Positions 1-10,806 of a stretch of 64,000 nucleotides of DNA are shown here, piece after piece (position 1 is the first letter of the stretch; every line of letters begins with the position of its first letter). Below the pieces are notes generated by a model. That model was given only the letters and a program-made list of their open reading frames with translations. It was not told the origin of the DNA and did not search any database. Made by a program: the position numbers and the translations under genes. The DNA is from Hevea brasiliensis. Taxonomy: Eukaryota > Streptophyta > Magnoliopsida > Malpighiales > Euphorbiaceae. Where the stretch lies: NCBI RefSeq assembly GCF_030052815.1, contig NC_079505.1, positions 5,908,265 through 5,972,264 on the forward strand, read 5' to 3'.

Positions 1-430
1 GTTCGATTTATAATTTTGATAATTTCGGTTAATCGGTTCGGTTCTGTTATTTTCATAAAAAAATCAAAAAAAACGAATCGAACCAAAATTATTAATATAT
101 ATAGGAAATCAAAAAAAATCGAACCAAATTGAATTGAACCGAACCGAAATAAAAAAAAACTGAACCAAACCTTAAGATTTTTGAGTTTTGATTTCTAATT
201 TTTTTTGTTTTTATGTTTTTATTATTTAGATTTAATGTTAAAAATATAAAATTTTATAAATTTCGGTTTGATCGGTTTAAAACTGAACCGAACCGATATT
301 TATCGGTTCGATTCGATTCGATTTTCTCTTATCAATCAATTTGGTTCAGTTTTTAAAATTTTTTATTTTCGGTTTTCGGTTTTATCGGTTCGGTTCGGTT
401 CGGAACCGAACCGATCGTTTGCACACCCCT
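1..430. repeat. Terminal part of a GGTTCGG-rich TIR element
   Basis: The stretch is built from alternating GGTTCGG/CCGAACC words on both strands around an AT-rich core and ends in GTTTGCACACCCCTA (about 418-432). The reverse complement, TAGGGGTGTGCAAAC, resembles the outer end of a common class of non-autonomous plant DNA transposons (hAT-like). The left end lies outside the window, so TIRs and a target duplication cannot be checked. A short open frame at 268-468 is made of this repeat and is not a gene. Confidence 0.5.
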
Positions 431-2200
431 ACTCACAGACAGTCCAGGGACTGTGTTATGTATACTGAAACTCTCTTAATCTTTAATTCAAACTAATTGG
501 AAGAAGAAAAAAAAGAATATACACACACACACCAAAGATAATAATTTTTAAAAAAGATAATCCAGTAAAAAAACACATAAAATTAAACACAAATTTGAAA
601 TTCACATAACCAACAATTTCACTTTAGTTCTTTAATCAAAATCAATTGAAATAAACATCATAATTAATAAGATTCAACCATCCATAAACAAAATAACATA
701 AATATCTCTAGTAACAAAATCAATAAGAAAATTAAAATTATAGAAACCTATTAATAAAGTGATAATTAATTATTAAAGCTAAAAAATCAAGTGTTCATTC
801 TCCAATACTCATGGCTTACACAACGAGTCATAAAGGCAGAGATGGCAAGGGTTGCTGAAATGATGGCTTGAGGAAGATAGATTGTGAGAGATCTGAGTTG
901 AGCGAGAGCCAAGACAGCACAAATTTGAGGCTGCAAATGAACATGAGTATAAGGCAACAAATGAGCATGAGTCTGAGTCTGAGTCAGAGTTGGGGGTGGA
1001 GATCAAGAAAGAAATGATGGAGAGGGAAGGAAAATAAAGAGGGAAGTGGCTAGGGTACATGATTGAGCATGATTACAGTCTTAATACAAGGGCTTAAGCC
1101 CTTAACCTTTAACCACTAAGCAAGTAAGCAACAAAAGATTTGAATGTTATATTTATTAATTAAATATATTTCAGTTTGGTTATATATATATATAATTCAT
1201 TTAATTACCTACAATTGTTGGGTGGAGCAATAAAATTCACTTGCGCTCCTAAAGTGATAACTTAAGTTCAATTTTTTAAGAAGTTATGTTAGGAGAGACA
1301 ACTGCAAACCCCAATGGGATTAATCTTATGTAGATTGTAAAATCGAAATTTCTATTTAGTGAAACCAATATACATACAATGATTGTATTATAATCGTTGA
1401 TCATGCTGAGATCTATGTAGGATTTACCATAATCAATAATTATAATATGATTTTTTTTTTGCAAAACGAACAAAAAAAAGACCTCAATGAAAAAAAATTT
1501 ATTCATTTAATCTATAAATTAAATATTGAAATTTGTCAACTAGGTTTAGCAAATCACTAATCGGCCTAGTTTCTAAAATAATTCACACAAATTATTTATG
1601 TAAAAATTTTTAAAACTAATTTTAAATCTAACTTCTTTTTTGCTATGCCTAACTATTGTGGCTACAATCTATTATGTATCACATCTATAGGATTATGGTT
1701 TCCATAGCATTCTTTATATAGATGATTAATTCTTATAACTACTAAATTACCTTTAAATTAATAAATTACATATTATATTAAATATTTAAATATCTCATAT
1801 TTTAAATCTCATAATTTTATAAACTTTACAAATAAATCAATACTTAATTACATGAGTCAAAAATAGCTTCTGTAAAATTAAGTTTTACTACTTGAAGTCT
1901 TCAAAGTTACTTTTTAATCAAATACTACTTGATTTTGTCCATTTTAATTTCTTACTGATGCTATCATGAGCTTATTTGACTAGTCAATATGTGATGTAAA
2001 CTTACAAAGAGACAAAAAGTGATGTTGGTGGCCTTTGGACAACCACTCCAACACTCAAGTTAGCAATGTATATTGAAAATGTGTGAATTTAGAGAGCTTG
2101 AATGGTAAACTAGTTAGAGTCTACATACCTAAGGTTTTTACATTGATATGATATATATAAACTGAGTTAGGTGACCATTGTGAGTGGTTGTTGAACAACT
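431..2200. other. AT-rich intergenic DNA, no gene seen
   Basis: I see no coding exon, RNA gene or clear element here. Open frames at 809-1060 and 1276-1506 have low-complexity composition (Ser/Phe-rich, Ile-rich) and no recognisable domain. A short CA run lies near 520-530. Confidence 0.6.
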
Positions 2201-2209
2201 GTTGAGGTG

Positions 2210-2415
2210 CAAGATACTTTAAAGGTATAAGTCCACCTACGGCGATAGTCTGTCGGGTTAAATACTTTAAAGGTGTAAGCTCATCTAAGATAATAGCTCA
2301 CTAGGCTAAATATTTTAAAAGGTGAAAGGCTACCAAAATCAATAGTTCACCAAACTAAGCAAATTAAATGTGTAAGCCCACATAAGGCAATAGTTCGCCA
2401 AATTCTAAAGTGATA
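2210..2415. repeat. Degenerate ~49-bp tandem repeat, about four units
   Basis: Units begin near 2215, 2264, 2310 and 2363. Each has the form TTTAAAGGTGTAAG, then a CCACC/CCACA-like word, then GCGATAGTC or GCAATAGTTCGCC. Spacing is about 46-53 bp and the copies are clearly diverged. No coding frame runs through them. Confidence 0.55.
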
Positions 2416-2944
2416 ATTTGCCAAAATTTCAAACACGATGGTTTGCCCAAAATTTTTTAGGTGATTTACGTTTCCAAATGCTCTATGACATGACCAGAGT
2501 ATTGTCATTAAACACATTATCTCACACCAAACCTAAAGATTCGGATTAATGAGACAATATCACCCCAAAATACCTGAATGTATGCTTTGGTCAACCAAAT
2601 GATAAGTATCCTAGTTTAACTCTATCTGCTAATGATAAGAATGCCATCTTAGTTGGGATTCTGAATCCACCTTAATCAAATTTCCTTCAACCAACTCCTA
2701 TTTTTATCAGATTTCCTTAAAGAAAATAATCTTTTAAAATTCCAACAAAATTCTATCTGATGCTCATATAAAGAGTTTAAACCTCCATAGTTAAGAATGT
2801 CATTCTCTCCAATCAGTTTCATTCTCTTATTAATATTGACTTAAGTATTGGAAAAGTTGCCCAAACCAAATTACTCGGTGTTCTTTTTCTTATTTTGTAG
2901 GTCTATACCTGTGAGAAATTCATATGGACCACAACACTCACATA

Positions 2945-3131
2945 CACCCTTTTTGTGTGCATTAATTCCCTATTTTGTCTTTCTATTTTAATGAAATTAA
3001 CTATGTGATCCTCCTATTTTGAAAAATACATTAGTTGATCATTTTATCTTTATTTTGTTTACTCTTTAGTTCCTACATCAAATTTCGATCAATTTTTTTT
3101 AGTCACTTTATTTAAAGAAGAGAGAAATAAG
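2945..3131. repeat. Left arm of a long inverted repeat
   Basis: This segment includes CTATTTTAATGAAATTAACT and TTTGAAAAATACATTAGTTG. It is the approximate reverse complement of the segment at 5390-5600. The two arms flank the solo LTR at 3133-5375. The simplest reading is a non-autonomous DNA element with long terminal inverted repeats (Mutator-like or foldback), later split by the LTR element. Confidence 0.55.
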
Positions 3132-3132
3132 C

Positions 3133-3543
3133 TGTAACACCCACCATTTTCCGATGTCGGAATTTCTATCCTTAACAGGATATTCTGATGAAAAGTAGAA
3201 CTTCATTGGCCAGGAAGCAGCGGTATGACGTGAAAATGTGTATTTGTATGTGTGATATGTTCAAAATGTATTCAAGAAAGAAAAATGTTTTAAAGGTTTT
3301 ATTTCTAAAAAATTTTTAATTAAGTATTTTTAGCAGAAGAAGTTTCGACAGTCGAAGTATGGATTTTCGACAGTCGAAGTATGGATTTTCGATAGCTGAA
3401 GCCCTTTTTCCTGCCCACAAGGTCTTTTGGACAAAATAGACTCCAGTAGCTGAAAGCTGAACTTTCGATAGCCGAAAGTCCTTTGATAGAGGGGGTATAA
3501 AAGGGTCCAGCTTATTTTGTTGCCAAAACAATTAGGATTTTCC

Positions 3544-3584
<41 letters not shown>

Positions 3585-5375
3585 TTTAGGTCACACAAAG
3601 AGCTCTTTGAAGAGATTTTCTTAGAATTTTGAAGATCTAGAGGGGGATTCTTCCATTTAGAAGTGTGAAATAGTAGATTCAAGTTTTGAAATTTTGGTTC
3701 TCTTACCTCTAAACTCCAAAAAAAGGGGTAACCTTCTTTTCTTCTTAATCTAATAAATAGATCTAAGAGAGTTGATGAGGAATTAGGTTTATATAACTTT
3801 AATTTCATGAAAAGTCATTTTAAGTTAAGTTTTTGGAGAAATTATGCTATGTTGGTTTTGGGGAAAACCTATGATTTTGAGTTTTGATTAATGTATGTGG
3901 GTATTAAGTATGATTTCAAGTTATTTTAGGCCTCAAAGATGTGTATATGTGATGGGGTTGTATTTTGAAACTTTAAAATGAGTTTGGGTATTGATGGGTG
4001 AAGGAATCTATGGGTTTTCAACTTGGGAATTTTGGAAATTCCCAAGTTTGGCTATTGAAAGCCAGAGGGTCGACAGCTGAAGCTTGTAGTTTCTCAAAAA
4101 ATCTGAAAATTTTTTAGGTTTGGCAACCGAAGTCCCAGACTTTGGCTGTCGCAATGGCTATTGCCCAAAATTGGACACCTAATGTTCTAAGGTTCGACAG
4201 CCAAAGCCTAAAACTTTGACAACCAAACTTGGTTCTGCCCACTTTATTTTTCCTTCAATTCCAAAGTTCCAAAACCTAATTTCATGATTCCTAAGGGCCT
4301 AGAATAGGATGTTTATGATATGTATAGATTTTTAGAATCTTGTATAATACTTTAGGGTCTGATTTTATAGGATCAAGCCTGAGAGACACGGAAGGGTAAG
4401 GATTCGAGGATAGCTCCCGTTCGAGTAAGGTGGTTGATAGGCTACAAGAGATGAGTAACTCTAACCTTAATAAAATGAAAACTATTTACAGGTAATTAAT
4501 GATCATCCTCTTGCATCATGTCATATTTATTTAGAATGTATGTATCTAAAATACAAAGATGCTGCATAACTGCATAACTTATTGTTGGTGCATTGATGGA
4601 TATTGGATGACCCACTAATTCCTCCTGTGTTATGATTATGTAGCATTATATATGTTATGGATCCATAAGTAAATCCCATGGGGAGATCTTTAAGTTGCCC
4701 TTTAAGGGAGATCTGTAAGTTGTCCCAAGGTATATGACAGAGGTCATGTTTTAAAGGAAAGTTTAGGGAGTTATTGGTGATAATGTCCATCTTATGTGAA
4801 ATGTTTATAATATGAAATTTCATATGAATGATGCATTGCACATGTGTGAATGAATAATATAATTAATGATGGTTAGTTTACTTACTGAGCTTGTGTAAAC
4901 TTATCCCATTCTCCTAACCTGTAGGTGCAGGGTTGCAGGACTAAAAGAGTTCTTTGAAGAGAAAGCATCAAGAGTAGTCTTAGCCCTTCCTTTATGTATG
5001 ATATATGGGTAGATGGATATGTAATTTATGAATTGATCTTATTGTGCTGGTGATTGAAGGAATTTGGAAATATATAATATTTGTTTAAGTATGATAATGT
5101 ATATATTGTGTTAACCTTTTTGAGGGTATTTATGTTGAACCATTACACTTTGGATCTTATGTATATGTTAAGGTTTAAATTATGAACTACTATTATGTTA
5201 TAAATGTTTATGTGTGGATGAAAATATTAAGGTATAATGGTTTGATATATGTTTAGATGGTGAGATATCGGAACATATGTATGTTTCTCAGGTTTCAGGC
5301 TTGCTACAAATTCCAGCAGCCTTAAACTGACCCGATACCTAGCGCCAGTAACGGCCCCTAGTTTGGGTTGTTACA
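3133..5375 (+). mobile_element. Solo LTR of a Ty3/gypsy-type retrotransposon (TGTAACACCC...GGTTGTTACA)
   Basis: The element starts TGTAACACCC and ends GGGTTGTTACA, the inverted TG...CA termini expected of a long gypsy LTR. A TATAAAAGG box lies at about 3496, followed by a CT microsatellite (3551-3580), as expected for an LTR promoter and leader. The last 80 bp (GGCTTGCTAC ... CAGCAGCC ... TAGCGCCAGTAACGG) resemble the ends of the LTR-like sequences at 54423, 36853 and 59149. No gag, pol or second LTR is present, so it is best called a solo LTR. Flanking 5-mers (TAAGC/TAACT) match at only three positions, so a target duplication is not proved. Confidence 0.65.
3340..4240. repeat. Recurrent TTCGRCAGYCGAAG-like motif inside the LTR
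   Basis: A short, partly self-complementary word (TCGACAGTCGAAG and variants such as TCGATAGCTGAAG, TCGATAGCCGAAAG, TCGACAGCCAAAG) recurs near 3345, 3368, 3390, 3467, 4071 and 4194, with weaker versions near 4120-4220. The first two copies are an exact tandem duplication of about 22 bp. Confidence 0.6.
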
Positions 5376-5389
5376 TAACTGTATGGGGA

Positions 5390-5600
5390 CTATTAAGACT
5401 TAGAAAATAGAGGGACCATAAAGATCTATTTTTCAAATTAAATGAATTAAATGAAATTCAAACTAACATATAAAATAATTGGATGGACTATAGAGTAAAC
5501 AAAACAAAATACAAGGACTAACTAATGTATTTTTCAAAATAAGAGGACCAAATAGTTAAATCATTAAAATAGATGGACTAAATAATAATTTCTTATTAAC
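5390..5600. repeat. Right arm of a long inverted repeat
   Basis: This segment (GAGGGACCATAAAGATC, AATGTATTTTTCAAAATAAG, AAAATAGATGGACTAAATAA) is the approximate reverse complement of 2945-3131. Together the arms define an older element into which the solo LTR at 3133-5375 was inserted. Confidence 0.55.
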
Positions 5601-6760
5601 AACCACTCATGACACCATGTGTATACATGTACAATACTATTCAAATATGTTGTCAAATACATGTATCAATCCAACTACTTCCAAATGAAGAATAATAGTA
5701 GCAACACACAAATTATATGACTTATTTATAATATAATGATACTACAAACATGCCTTAGATCAAATATGCAATATGTTTACTTCTTATAAGTTGTCCTTTT
5801 CAAGCTTTTAACTTTCTATATTAATTATTCATATATATTGATTGTGAGCTAGGAATTCTTTCTAAGGTTTTTCTTTTATTGCAAGCACATTTGTCCAAAT
5901 CACATTTACAATTTGAATTACCCTGTCATCAATAGGATTAAGAAATTCAGGGTTACAATTGTAGAAATGGATGTCTGGAATGTGTCTAGAGTGTCCAAAA
6001 ATGTTAGTATCAACTATAATATTAACTGCTTTTTGAGATTGGTCCCAATCCTTGAGCGTTTGGGCAAAAAAAGGTTATCCCGAGTGATAATGGTTGATGG
6101 AATTTCTATGCAATGAAAGTATACCCTTGAAGCCCATAACACCACGAGTCAAAATATATAAAAATTAATCCCAAACAATGATTGGAAAAGGCTTAGAAAC
6201 TCACCTCGAAGTTTGTGGGTCTTTTTGACTTTTTTTGGTGATGAAAATCACTCTAGTTGGTATTGATAATTGAAGCTCTCAATGTGTAAAATTTGGAAAT
6301 GGTCTTGATGGTCAAAATCAATTGAAAAATGCCTAAAAAGGCGTCAACAACACTAATTTCTTTCTCCTTAATCTATTAGCTTGTGAGTGAAAGGCTTGCA
6401 AGTCTATAGGGAAGGCTGAACGATTATAACAATGGTGGCGACAAGCCGGATTGTCGAACATTCGGATCTTATGCTAGGTCACAATTTGACCCATTAGGAA
6501 CTTCCTTTTCTGGCATTGGTGGGGCACAATGGGAGGGGCTTGATTCATCCAAGTGAGACGATACCAATAATGGTTGGTCCGATTGAAATAGAGGTTAGGA
6601 CAACAGTAAGGGAGGTAGGAGAAAACTGTCATTAAGGGGAAAAAGGAGAAAAAGAGAGAAAGAAGGGGGACGGAGAAGGCATTAACGTACTTTAAAAAAC
6701 TAAAGTGACCATTTTGTATTTTCCAACTCAGTCCAAGGTTATTTTTATCCGTCCAACAAA
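5601..6760. other. Intergenic DNA, no gene seen
   Basis: No domain-bearing frame or clear element was recognised. A more GC-balanced patch near 6390-6620 may be old retroelement sequence, but I cannot classify it. Confidence 0.5.
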
Positions 6761-6765
6761 TTTTG

Positions 6766-7165
6766 TCTGTTTGGATGAGGGTGGAAGAGGGATAAATAAA
6801 GATAAAGAAGGGTAAGTTATGTCCCCATATTTGAAAATGAGTGAATTAATTGAGGATAAGGGGTAAGCAAGAGTAAGCCTCACCCTCCCTTACACCTCAA
6901 ATCTCAATTAGGGTACAAGGAGGGGTAAGGAGAGGGAGATAAGAACTATGATTATTTTTTATTTCCACATCGCTTAAGTTTACCCTTTCTTCACCTCTCC
7001 CGAAATATAAAAAATATAAATTATTTTTCTTTACCTTTCGATTAATTCACTTCTTCCCCAAACATGAAACATTTTTTTTAAATTGTAATCCTTCTTATTC
7101 TTTTCCCTCTTGTCCTTTCTTACCCTTTTATTACTTATCATTTCCTCACCCCTTCCCTAGGAAGG
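6766..7165. mobile_element. Truncated MITE related to the one at 23850-24222
   Basis: It begins GTCTGTTTGGATGAGGGTGG, matching the end of the Tourist-like element at 23850. The interior has the same order of GGGTAAGG-type and reverse CCTTACC/CCTCACC words (for example near 6880 and 7140). The right end stops at CCTCACCCCTTCCCT (7146-7160) without the expected CCAAACAGAC terminus, so this copy looks truncated or diverged. Confidence 0.55.
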
Positions 7166-7534
7166 ACTTAAAACTCATTAAAATTTATTTTTATGTCACA
7201 TAAATATTTAAAACCCAAACTAATATATATGATTCCGATCATACTTTAAAATCATATATTTAATTGAAACTAATTTAAACAACTGAAAAAATAAAATCAA
7301 AAGTAAGCATAATTACTTAATAGAAATCAAATAAAATTACAAATAATAGATATTTATTAATTTAATAATTTTTCGAAACATTACACATCATATATGACTT
7401 TTTCTTCAATACTACATGATAAAAATATACAGTTAAAAAAGCCTAACTTACTTTATAAAAATTTTTATTTATCATAAAAAAATCAAATATATACTATATA
7501 TTTTATGTTTTTAGTGACATAAATATTATTTACT

Positions 7535-7535
<1 letters not shown>

Positions 7536-7569
<34 letters not shown>

Positions 7570-7585
7570 CAACAACAATAATAAT
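7536..7585. repeat. (TAA)n/(CAA)n microsatellite
   Basis: Uninterrupted AATAATAAT trinucleotide array followed by a few AACAAC units. Confidence 0.9.
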
Positions 7586-7619
7586 TTATCATAAACTTTT
7601 AGATGTTGCAAACAAGAGA

Positions 7620-8171
7620 TGTGCAGTTCTGGTTTTGTTCGGAGTCTACCTAAGAATCAAAATTGAAATGAAATTTTGGTATTGTTTTGATTTGGTTCTC
7701 CATTGTCTCGGTTCTAGTTCAATAGGTTCTCGGTTCTTTGCTTCCAGTTCGGTTCCTGTTTGGTTTTTGGTTCTTGAAATAATTTATATAATTATTTTCT
7801 TAAAAAAAGTCATATTTAAATGAGCATTTAAATTTTGAATTAGGTTATTAATACATCGTCTACTATATCATATATCTTTTAACTATTTCTAAATTGTATT
7901 ATCCTTAATTATATAGTACATATATAATTTAGGATTAAGTATATCATATAATATAATAGTATAACTATATTATATAATATACATTTTATTATTTATTAAT
8001 TATGTAATATTTAACTATAAGATACAAATATAATTATGAATTAACATATATAGTGTATAATAATACATTTACAATTAAGAATTATAAGGTAATGTAGTAT
8101 ATTTATAATTAAAATTACTAAGAAAATATAAAGAGATGAAGTATAATATTAGGTTGTATTTAGTTTATAAT

Positions 8172-8238
<67 letters not shown>

Positions 8239-8440
8239 GAAAAATATATGTATAAATTCAATTCTTGATTCGATTTTAGTTTGATACAGTTTTAATTTGA
8301 TTTTGGTACGATTCTGATTCAGTTCTTAATGAAAAATCAAAACCAAATCAAAGTATCAAAATAATTTCAGTTTGATACGGCTCTTATTGGTTCGGTATGG
8401 TTTTTTTATTTGGTTCGGAACCCCTAAAAACCGTGCACAG
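7620..8440. repeat. Dispersed repeat, copy A, with an internal (TA)n tract
   Basis: The ends are GTGCAGTTCTGGTTTTGTTC (left) and CCCCTAAAAACCGTGCACAG (right), roughly inverted. The interior around 8010-8100 (TTAACTATAAGATACAAATA, then TTATAATTAAAATTAC) is closely similar to 38287-38400. A (TA)n array occupies about 8176-8233. Probably a hAT-like non-autonomous element; a target duplication was not found. Confidence 0.55.
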
Positions 8441-8444
8441 TTAG

Positions 8445-8935
8445 GGATGGCAACGAGTCGAGTTTTTGTGGGTACTCAATCCGACCAAACCCTAATAGAA
8501 CAAGTTTGGGTAGTATATAAATGGGTTCGAGACGGATTCGAATTTTATATGTTGAATATCTGTTATCCGAATCCATTTATATAAATATTTAATTAAATAT
8601 AAAATATATTTTTTTATAATAATATTTATAAATTTTTATATCCTTTATTTTATATAAAATAAAATTGAAATATTTTATGAAATTATTAAATTTTAAAAAT
8701 ATAAATTATTAACAAAAATAATTTTTATGTAAATTTTTAATTAAAATATATAAAAATAAATGTGTTTGTGTATTTTTCAGATAATAATAATTAGATTTTG
8801 ATTGAGTAATTAAAAATAAATTTTTAATTTGGTTTGGGACGAGTTTAAGTTTTCATAATATTAATCGAGTTCAGATTCAAGTAGAGTAAATTTCGTAAGT
8901 ACTCTATTCATTATCATATCTATGCACAACCCTAT
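8445..8935. repeat. Dispersed GGGATGGCAACG repeat, copy A
   Basis: It starts AGTTAGGGATGGCAACGAG and continues into an AT-rich core (about 8585-8720) that aligns by eye with 27610-27760. The right end, ATGCACAACCCTATTGC, is a rough inverted match to the left end (AGGG near both outer edges). Probably a non-autonomous TIR element present at least twice in this window. Confidence 0.55.
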
Positions 8936-9269
8936 TGCTAATGACTTTTTTATAAATTTTATTTTTAAAGAGCTAATACAAAATATATATCAAAATTTAT
9001 TTATTTATAAAAAACTTAAATTTATAAAATTTAAATTTTAATAATAAAATTTTCTTAATAAATATTACTTTTTCTCTTATTCAATCATAAACTTTTGTTC
9101 AAAAAAATTATAAACTTTTAGTTTTTTGTTTAATTGATATATATTTACTTTTATTAATTTAAATTTATAATAATATATTTATAATTAACTCCACAATTAA
9201 ATTTAATTGAAATCAATTGGCTAATGAAAACTTAAATTTAAATCAACTAAAAAACTTAAGATCTTGATT
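8936..9269. other. AT-rich upstream region of the apyrase gene
   Basis: No gene or element recognised. It lies directly upstream of the CT-rich leader of the apyrase gene and probably includes its promoter; AT content is too high to single out a TATA box. Confidence 0.4.
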
Positions 9270-9277
9270 GTTGTCAT

Positions 9278-9279
<2 letters not shown>

Positions 9280-9310
<31 letters not shown>
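9280..9310 (+). promoter_or_regulatory. (CT)n tract in the probable apyrase 5' leader
   Basis: A pure CT-dinucleotide run sits just upstream of a GC-richer stretch (CCCCCACCGACGACGCCGACG) that looks like the first leader exon. CT-rich leaders next to transcription start sites are common in plants. The start site itself is not visible in sequence. Confidence 0.45.
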
Positions 9311-9311
<1 letters not shown>

Positions 9312-9359
9312 CGGTGACATTCCGATTCTTAAACCTCTCCCCCACCGACGACGCCGACG

Positions 9360-9468
9360 ATGCAGAGGTGGCATGCGATCGATCGTTCAGGTTCTAATTC
9401 AGTGTCTGTTTCCTCTTCTCCTGTTGAATGCTGTAACCTCAATGTAAAGGACGCCATTTCTTATCCTC
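9360..9468 (+). other. Possible upstream ORF in apyrase leader exon 1
   Basis: An ATG at 9360 opens a frame beginning MQRWHAIDRSGSNSVSV that stays open through the probable leader donor at 9469 (CTC|GTAAGA). If spliced to an acceptor at 10685 (GTGTAG), the frame continues and stops at a TGA near 10726, before the main ATG at 10807, giving a peptide of roughly 50 residues. The composition is not low-complexity, so it may be translated; it could also be chance. It is not an N-terminal extension of the enzyme. Confidence 0.3.
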
Positions 9469-10685
9469 GTAAGAACAGATCATACCCCAAATTTTTATTT
9501 TATTTTGACGTTCGAATGGGTAACTGTTAAATGAGATTTTGATTAATTCTGCATGTGATTCTTCTTTGTGGTTTTGTATGAATTTGGTGTTTGGTAGGAT
9601 TTCCTTTGGTTTTTTTTCTTTCTTTAGATTTGTGAGATTGTTTTCGTGTGGGTTTTGCATTTTTTTTAATGATTTCGAAGGCTGTAATCATGATCTAAAA
9701 TTGGTTGCAAAGAAAGAAAGTAACTTAAGATTGTAAAGAAATTGGAAACTTTATAATTGCTGTCACTATTTTACAAGTTAAGAGATTGTGTCAAGTGGAG
9801 TTGAAAATAGTGGTAGATGATATTGATTAGTTCTTGGTAATAACAGCAGGTTGTGACTATTTTTTCTCTTTACTTGTTTGTACTCTTGAATATTTAATCT
9901 TGAATCTTAAATCAGACTATGTAACTAACTGCTTTAGGATTAGAATTTGAGATTTCCTTTGGTTTTTTCTTTGGTTAGATTTGTGAGATTGTTTTTGTGT
10001 GGTTTTGCATTTTATTTAATGATTTCGAAGCCCTTTTTTTTGGGGTGTAATCATGACCTAAAATTGGTTGAAAAAAAAAAAAGCAACTTCTTATTTTAAA
10101 TTGGAAACTTTATAATGGCTGTCACCATTTTATTACATAAGAGATTGTGTCAAGTGGAGTTGAAAATAGTGGTAGATGATATTGATTAGTTCTTGGTAAT
10201 AACAGCAGCTTGCAACTATTCTTTCTCTTTTCTTGTTTCTATCCTTGAATCTTGAATCTTGAATCAGACTATGTAACTGCTTTAGGATTAGAATTTGAGG
10301 TAAAAACAAAGAAACTAGTTATTGAGAATGTGTTGCCATGTTAGTACAGGCTAATAGTGTTAAGGTGTTTGTCCTTAATCTTCTAATTGAGTGAAGTGTC
10401 ACGGAAAAAACCACAGGCGCTAAAGTGTAAATGCACACATTATATATTTTTTTTTTATACTTTCCCCTGATTTCAGTAGTTGTTAACAACATTTCTTTTA
10501 TTTATTTTCCCCCATTGTACTTCTTCTTTTTTGGCCACAAACATGTCAAATGACACCCTTTTTGTCCAATATTTTTTACTATTCATTTCTTGATTCGACT
10601 GTTGTATATTGTATAGATTTTCTATGATATTTCATTATTTATTTGCACTGTACATTTCTTGATTTGGCTGTTTTATATGGTGTAG
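9469..10685 (+). other. Probable 5'-UTR intron of the apyrase gene
   Basis: A good donor (GTAAGA at 9469) and a T-rich acceptor (TATATGGTGTAG ending 10685) bracket a long T-rich non-coding stretch between the GC-richer leader and the coding exon. Exact sites are inferred; several alternative donors and acceptors exist. Confidence 0.45.
9598..10299 (+). repeat. Tandem direct duplication of ~350 bp in the 5'-UTR intron
   Basis: Copy 1 spans about 9598-9950 and copy 2 about 9951-10299, directly abutting at the repeated word GATTTCCTTTGG. Shared blocks include GATTTGTGAGATTGTTTT, GAGATTGTGTCAAGTGGAG and TTAGTTCTTGGTAATAACAG. Differences are small indels in T-runs and scattered substitutions, so the duplication is fairly recent. 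Confidence 0.9.
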
Positions 10686-10806
10686 ATATTTGCCTTTGTC
10701 AAATCCTTGGCATTCAAGTTTGAGGTTAAAAGCAGGAACATCTTAGCAACTGGATTGCTATCCTGTGATGATCAATTTCCATATACAATAAATTATTTCT
10801 TCAAAA